Shown here piece by piece: positions 57,911 to 64,000 of a stretch of 64,000 nucleotides of DNA. The translations under genes and the position numbers were made by a program. This DNA is from Lineus longissimus (Eukaryota > Nemertea > Pilidiophora > Heteronemertea > Lineidae). Position 1 is the stretch's first letter; each line of letters begins with the position of its first letter. Under the pieces are notes generated by a model that saw only the letters and a program-made list of their open reading frames with translations, did not search any database and was not told the origin of the DNA. The stretch is taken from the NCBI RefSeq assembly GCF_910592395.1, contig NC_088320.1, positions 8,620,001 through 8,684,000 on the forward strand, in the 5' to 3' direction.

Positions 57911-59205
57911 AACAAATTAAAAACCGTCAAAAACTTTCAGAAGTATAGTGCGCTGATGAAAGAGGAGAAGAGTAAACCAATTGACCTAAAAAGCTGCAAA
58001 TTCCTTTAATATTAGGCAAAGACAAATACATCCGTCAACGGGATCAAAGACCAATGATACCGTCAATCAATTCACTATTTTGGTATCAGGAACAGAGAAG
58101 AAGGTGGAACGAAAAAGCGCCTAAGATGGAGAAAAAATGCATAAAAAAACCTCGGTGTTTGCATGATTCTTGCAACATTTTTTATTGTCAAATAACATGA
58201 CGTTTATATAATGTGCAACGCATAGTCTAGAAGTAATCAAGCAAACTCAAACCAGGCGAATTTAATTAAAAATATTTCATAATTCAAAATAAAAGCTAAG
58301 GATGGAATGATTGTAGTAGCAACCACTGCAGCCATTTGCATAGGCCTAACCCAGATACCTTGCCAATCCAATATGTATCAATATTTATATTGATTACGAA
58401 TTTTTTTTCAGGCCTTAACTAAAGACGTCTACCAACACCAATAAAATGCACCAATAACCATTAATAGTTTTATGTGCCTGGTAAATATATACCCCCAGTG
58501 CCGGAGGTAAAAATGTGATTTTGAAAATAATGTCTTTTTTTGAATTGTCGTCTTGATAATTTTTTCTAGGGTTAGGGATTGGCAATTGTTCGGGCTATCT
58601 AAAACGCTTTTTTTGCTTTTTTCTCAACGAATCACTGGTAACTACAAAAATCGAGGAAAGGGCACGATTTTCCGTGATTTTTCTGGATTGTCCGTGACAA
58701 ATCTAAAAATACACATGATTTATCAGTTATATTCCTAAAACAGGAAACCATCTAACATTTCATGAGCTACACTGCACAGGGCCAGCAGAAAAACAAAGGA
58801 ACTGTCAATGTGGCATAAACAAAGTAATTATGGCCAATCTCTCCAGTGGTGTGTCATGCTAGAAAGCTTTCTATTGGATTATGGGGAAATCCAATATGGT
58901 GAAAGAAGGTGTGTATTGGCATAGAACTTGGACTTTGCAATAGAATACACAAAAACCTAAAACAAATATAGCATAATTTAATTTTGCGGAATAATATAAT
59001 TGTCTGTTGTCAAGACAAATCTGTTGACAATCCAATCTATTGTAAAACGTATGGGATTTGTTTTGGCAGGAATTGCATAAAAATTAACAACAGTTTGTTC
59101 CAAGAGACAATTTGTAGATTTATCATCATGGATCAAAAGGAAACTGAGTGGAAAACAAAAGGCCAGTTTGAACTCTGCTCATTGTTATCCCTGCAGTTCC
59201 GAAAT

Positions 59206-60177
59206 GTTAGTTATAAAAGCCGAAATGAAATGGCCGAAAATAATCGGAATATGCGTCAATAGAGAGAGCTGCGGGGGAAATAATCGATGTTGCTGTGAAC
59301 TAGAGACACAGTTTAATCAACTAATGGTTACAGCCGCCAAAATCTAATCTCTGTAGGCCTACCTTTGTTTATGCCATCCACTGCGTCAGGGCTACATGCT
59401 ATGCATGGCCAGAAATGGACATCATATTCATGGCATTTTGTTACAGTGTGCTTTTGTCGAAATTAGTTAAAGGGAATCTAGGTGTACTTTTTGTGGCACA
59501 GTTTCCTTTTTGCAATGGTTTAGATGGCGCCATGCCAGCCTTTCAGTGCCTGGAACACAATTTTGATCTATGCTCCACACAGCATATAATCCTTCCTCCG
59601 CAGTTGGGAGAGTGGTAGCGCCCTCTAGAATAGGAACGGTGGAACTAGCCTGTGTCACAAAGTATAATGCCCTTTGAGTACCTTTGAAGACTTAATATTG
59701 ACAATTTGACAGTCAAAAGTGTGACTGGAGAAGGATGTTTGTTTGCCAATGCCACCGTTGGCATGGTCATTGTACATGTTGTAGTTAATCGTAAGTGTTG
59801 AATATTGTTAAAAGGAATTTGAATACACCTTGATTTAATTCTTGAACATTTTCCACTTTGGCGTGCCATAGCTTCGTTGAATAATAACAATGACGATTTT
59901 CCTTTCGGTCCTCTGACTGTATTGGATTCGTGACGCCATCTGTCGTCGGCCAGAGGAACCAGACTATACCAGTCATGCTTTTTCCTGCCATGCGTCGCGG
60001 GCAGCTGTGGCGCGGTGCATGGCATGAACAAAGCTACTGAAATTAATACATGTAGTTCATAACACCATCGATTATTTCCCCACAGCTCTCTGTATTGATG
60101 CATATTTCGGCCATTTAGATGATTCGACCGTTTCGACCATTTCGGCCATTTCGACCATTTCGGCTTTTATAAGTAAC
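59206..60177. mobile_element. 972 bp foldback element with 9 bp repeats in one arm
   Basis: The left arm from 59206 ('gttataaaagccgaaat'-like) and the inverse of the right arm from 60177 match over more than 200 bp. Shared blocks are 'aaatggccgaaa', 'gaaataatcgatg', 'ctttgtt.atgccat.cac' and 'gcatggc.agaaa'. The right arm additionally contains tandem 9 bp units ('atttcgacc' and 'atttcggcc') at 60103-60166, contracted in the left arm. The unpaired centre is about 59430-59975. The 152-codon minus frame (59645-60103) runs through arm and centre and shows no domain. Confidence 0.75.
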
Positions 60178-61664
60178 CGTTCCCAATTGCTGCTTGGGAC
60201 CACCATATTTCAGATCATAGGGAAACAAAGTGGAAAGTATTTATTCATCCTAACAAGTCATGTTTGAACTATAGCCAAGCGCTCAAATTGGTTGTCCTCG
60301 GGTGATTTATATGCGCAATGTGGATTGGTTATGTTTATCTAACTTATTCAGATACAATCCTCGTGCAAAACTGAATGGTTGTTGCTGGAAATGCAATACC
60401 CGTCAGATTTGCTGGTCATGCCAGTGGTGCCTGTACATGCATGCGCCATCTGAATATCAAGGTAGTTTCAGTTTAGTTGGGAAGTAGAATTGTTACAGGG
60501 CTTGACATCAAGGAATATTGGCGAATGTCTTGAATTTGGCAGGATTCTCGTCAGAAACATGCCTTTCTACTGCTCGCCTGTTTGAATAGTGGAAACAATA
60601 CGAGTTTGACAAATAATTTGGATATTATTTTTTATATTTGAAAACTTGTTCTGTTTCCGTTGTGAGTTACGGTCCTCGATGTTTGTAACAGGCCTGTAAT
60701 ATGTAGGGTGTTCAACCAAAGGGCGTCTGCAAGCGACGCCAAAAAATTAAAAACGTACCCGCAAATCTCACGAATATAAATTAAGAATTACGAACTTATA
60801 ATTACAAAGGAACTCGCGGTCCATTTTGCAGTCAGCTGTATCTGGTGTTCTGTATTAGAAGTTGATGCTTTCTTCCAGTTCCGGTCTTATTGAAAAACGA
60901 ACGCTGTGACAATCTAGACCAATTCGTTAAGACTCGGCCAGTCCGTTACCACGTATTCAGAAGTGGCTGCGTCTAAGAAATTACAGTGGATTGATGAAAG
61001 AACCTGGATCCCGAGTGACCCTTCTGTGGGTAACGGAGGTTGATCAGCTTAGAAACCAATGATCTTGTGGCCTTTTTCTCGGATAAATGGCAATTCGTAA
61101 TTCGTAATCTAAATTTGTTAGATTTGCGGAAACTCGCTGACTAGTAGAAACACCGTGTAGGCCTACACTACACACAAAACCCACACAAATATCCGGAATA
61201 CATTTGATTTGCAGCAGTAGCTGTATCTTATTGAATGTCCTAGTTTACCCGATATCTGATGACAGTGGATTGTGTGTCGTATTAGTAATCACTTAAATTG
61301 AACTTGTTGAAAGTATGTTTTATGGAATTATGCAACACATGTACGGGTATGTCAAGTAGTCGGAACAGCCGCTTTTCGTAGTGGATTGTATTGCTTTTTC
61401 ACAGGGTTTTGTATATGACGTAAGAGTAAAGAAGCCCGATCGAAGTATGTACCGTGCAGTTTTGGTTGCCAGAATGGCTTTCGAACCTATCACTCAGGAA
61501 AAAAACACAAACCTATGCAGTTTAGTTTTAACATAAACTCATATGCCAATGTTTACCCATTCATTGAGGAAGGAGTGCTTCTTAAACTGGTGTTCTCACT
61601 TTTTGTTCAATCAGTAGTCGCCACAGCACATATTATAGCTTGTTTTTTTCTCTTCTTCTTTTAG

Positions 61665-61747
61665 CCCAATCGATGAAAAAGCGTCAGCCTGATCTCGGAT
61701 TCTATGCAGTACGAGGAAAACGAAACACTAAATCTTCAGGTCAGTAA
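61665..61747 (+). CDS. Tachykinin-type neuropeptide precursor, coding exon 3 (bioactive peptide)
   Basis: Entered in phase 1 after the acceptor 'tcttcttttag' (AG at 61663-61664). It encodes 'SQSMKKRQPDLGFYAVRGKR' followed by NTKSSGQ and TAA at 61745-61747. KKR and GKR frame one ten-residue peptide, QPDLGFYAVR. Gly supplies C-terminal amidation and the N-terminal Gln should cyclise to pyroglutamate. The ending F-x-A-x-R-amide is the protostome tachykinin pattern, closest in memory to anodontatachykinin. With this stop the precursor is 121 residues and carries a single peptide. Alternatively a donor TCAG|GTCAGT at 61740 (phase 1) would skip the stop and lead to further exons beyond the window. 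In animals such peptides act on G-protein-coupled receptors in gut and nervous system. Confidence 0.7.
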
Positions 61748-64000
61748 AGCCCTATTCAGCTAAACGAGCGTCGACATCAAGTTACTGCCTAAGCCAACCC
61801 GGTAAACACACACAGACAGGCTATCTACAGATATGGTTATCGGAAGGGCGCGCGTAATGAGGGAAGTCAGGCGCTCAGTGATATACAAGACAACGTGGTT
61901 AACTTATTTGACAACATGTTGGAAACGCAATTTAAAATATGTACACGTTACTTCACACCGATTCGGGAAAAACTCCGTAACCAGTTCACTGTCGAGTACT
62001 TTTTTCCTTACTGACAACCCTGTTGTCGGATTGTTATAAAAAGCTAAAAAACTATTTGATTGTTCAAAAACAATTCAACCTCAAACTTAGCCTACTTCCT
62101 TTTAGCAAAATCCGTATGAAGTGATCTTTAAGGGATAAAGATGGACTTATTGTGTCTAAATACACCTCATATGTTTATATCTATTGACATTTGATTGAAA
62201 AAAACACGTTATGACCAAAATATTATACCCCTACGTACTACCCCTACCAAATCACCCATGAAGAAATTTCAAAAAAATACGCCAAAGGCTCCAATGAAAA
62301 CATCCTTTTGATTTAGTATTAGCCAAGACCCTGTTAGTTCCATTCAAAGTTGTTATTTTCACTCCTACTCACCAGCCAGTATACATGTACTTGTTAAAGG
62401 TTTTTTGAATCGACCGAAGAGGGCTGGCTCTATGGTTCGCCAAGTTCAAGCTAAAATCAGGACTCACTGGAGCACCTCATGAGCAATCCAAGCTGGCCAG
62501 TGCCAGTGTGTGCACTTGAAGCACAGGGTAGGAAACGTCAGGGATTTAGGAAATTGGCAATCCATTCAAGCGGTGGTGACCAATGAGTCACAATCCAGTA
62601 AATTAAGCAGCCCAGTAATCCAGCTTTTTCGAATACCCGAGCATTCTGGTATGATCGAGCACCAGAGTCAATTATTTTGGTTGTACCTTGATGCAGTAAT
62701 GGTGTAGCTTCCCTAGATTTGCTACTGGCATATACTATAAAGACAAGAAAACATAAGAATGCAAGGTCCCTTGAGGATTTAATTCACTAACATGTTTGAA
62801 ACCTAAATGGTATGACCACAGCCTAGGTCTGAGCCAAAAGGTCAACCATTTTTGCAGAAAAACGTGGTTCTTTAACTTTTCTGAAATGCCAAGTTAGCTT
62901 AATCTGGGACACAGACTATCAAAGAGTGTGGAAAAGTGTATCCATAAGTTGAATCATAGAAACATGCAGGACAATCATGTGACCTCCTGAATCTAAGCTT
63001 TTTACGTACTAATCCTTTTCTGCCAATGTTTTTACCGATGCCGAATGTACATTGTATAATGTTCCTGTGTAGGAATGTGAAAGGTCATCAGATTTACCTG
63101 ATAATTTTGGAAGAAATGTTTAAACGATCACCTGCCAAAATATTAGTATCGAGAAAAATATCAAGAAATAGTACAATTTGAAAATATCAAGAAAAATCGA
63201 ATTTAGTAAAGTCAATATAGCACGTGACCCCCCCCCCCCCAAAATGACACGTTTTTATTGTGTTTCCTTGTACTATTGTATATCAAAAGTTTAGGAAAAC
63301 TTAGGCCCTGGAAAGGGTCAACGTGTGACGACAAAAACAAGAAGGCCGCCACATCATCTGTTTGGATCCATCTTAATTCATGTTCGACATACATGTAGGA
63401 TGAATAGTTTGTTGCCTAGCTTTAGGTTATTTCGGGGAATTGCATCATCAGAAATCCAAGATGGTCGCTACTGTGACCTCCACATTTATGTATTGGTCGT
63501 AAAGATAGGCAGATATTTTTGGTGTCTAGCCATAGCTTTGAGGGGGCAGGTGTCATTTAACTAACTATTCATTGGGTTTGTCAGGAAATTGTATCATGAG
63601 TAATCCAAGATGACAGAAATACTATAGACCAAACGCCGATTCTAAGCTTTGAAATATAGTAGCGGAGATCAGATGTGTATGTGCAAAAACAGCGAACCCT
63701 CCTTCATTGAAAGTTTTCCTTTCTATCCAAGAATATTTTGAATTCCATTATCAGGCGAGAAATCAGGTCTGCCCCTCCAGCATGCTCAAGCATTTTTAAA
63801 CACATCCGCATCTTTACTGATACAACAAACCAATATAGACGTGTCTACAGCTCTTTTATGACAAAGCCACTCCAGGAAAAAGCCTACACCCACACATCAA
63901 GACGCTCACGGGAAAATATATCTAGTTTTTTTATACATAAAAAATGTGTACATACAGCATAGGAAAACATGTGGCGGAAAAGGGATAATAACGGCTTAGA
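61748..64000. other. Downstream stretch, no gene seen
   Basis: No further amidation/dibasic exon is visible. A C-run of 13 lies at 63228-63240. I do not see a clear AATAAA soon after the possible stop at 61747, which leaves the end of the neuropeptide transcript open. Confidence 0.45.

Larger units (their letters stand above)
50141..61664 (+). other. Intron 2 of the neuropeptide gene (11.5 kb), transposon-rich
   Basis: Bounded by CGT|GTAAGT and the pyrimidine-rich acceptor 'ctcttcttcttttag'. It contains the elements listed between 50335 and 60177. I saw no further exon with a Gly-dibasic amidation site in it, but a short phase-1 exon could be missed by eye. Stretches without elements (51236-52499, 57911-59205, 60178-61664) hold nothing I can name. 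Confidence 0.55.

Noticed and set aside
59645-60103. 152-codon minus-strand protein
   Set aside because: It runs through the arm and centre of a foldback element without a domain.

Overview
The window is eukaryotic nuclear DNA from an animal, most likely a marine invertebrate. Single coding exons are separated by kilobases of AT-rich sequence, splice sites follow the GT/AG rule, and the rest is packed with foldback and terminal-inverted-repeat (TIR) elements, minisatellites, long C/G homopolymers and decayed LINEs. There are no bacterial-style operons. The best hint to the lineage is a neuropeptide precursor whose predicted amidated peptide ends in FYAVR-amide. That is the protostome tachykinin type, close to the freshwater-mussel peptide pQYGFHAVR-amide as I remember it. 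A bivalve or other lophotrochozoan is therefore my first guess. An ambulacrarian cannot be excluded.

The left third (1-33 kb) has no gene I can support. It holds degenerate 200-290 bp repeats (1.8-3.2 kb), a 966 bp near-perfect palindrome (4.4-5.4 kb), an 81 bp tandem array (7.6-8.5 kb), several minisatellites, a LINE 3' end (19.2 kb), a MITE (19.8 kb), a foldback element with 15 bp repeat arrays as arms (21.65-22.7 kb), and a 1.09 kb TIR element (24.6-25.7 kb).

The middle (33-46.4 kb) has coding evidence on the minus strand. It contains a possible gene with a PAN/apple-like exon and a 332-codon exon (33.0-35.0 kb), a divergent polypeptide GalNAc-transferase fragment (38.8-40.1 kb), a THAP zinc-finger exon (44.2-44.5 kb) and a broken non-LTR retrotransposon (44.8-46.4 kb). 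A short piggyBac-like element lies at 37.8-38.3 kb.

The right part (48-62 kb) is spanned by the plus-strand tachykinin-type gene. Its coding exons are at 48.06, 50.01 and 61.66 kb and all junctions are phase-consistent. Its 11.5 kb second intron carries a mariner-like MITE, an RTE-like LINE, a 21 bp minisatellite, a dispersed repeat and a foldback element with 9 bp repeats in one arm. The mobile elements look independent of the host genes. I see no evidence that the genes of the window act in one pathway. All similarity statements are by eye and no database search was run.
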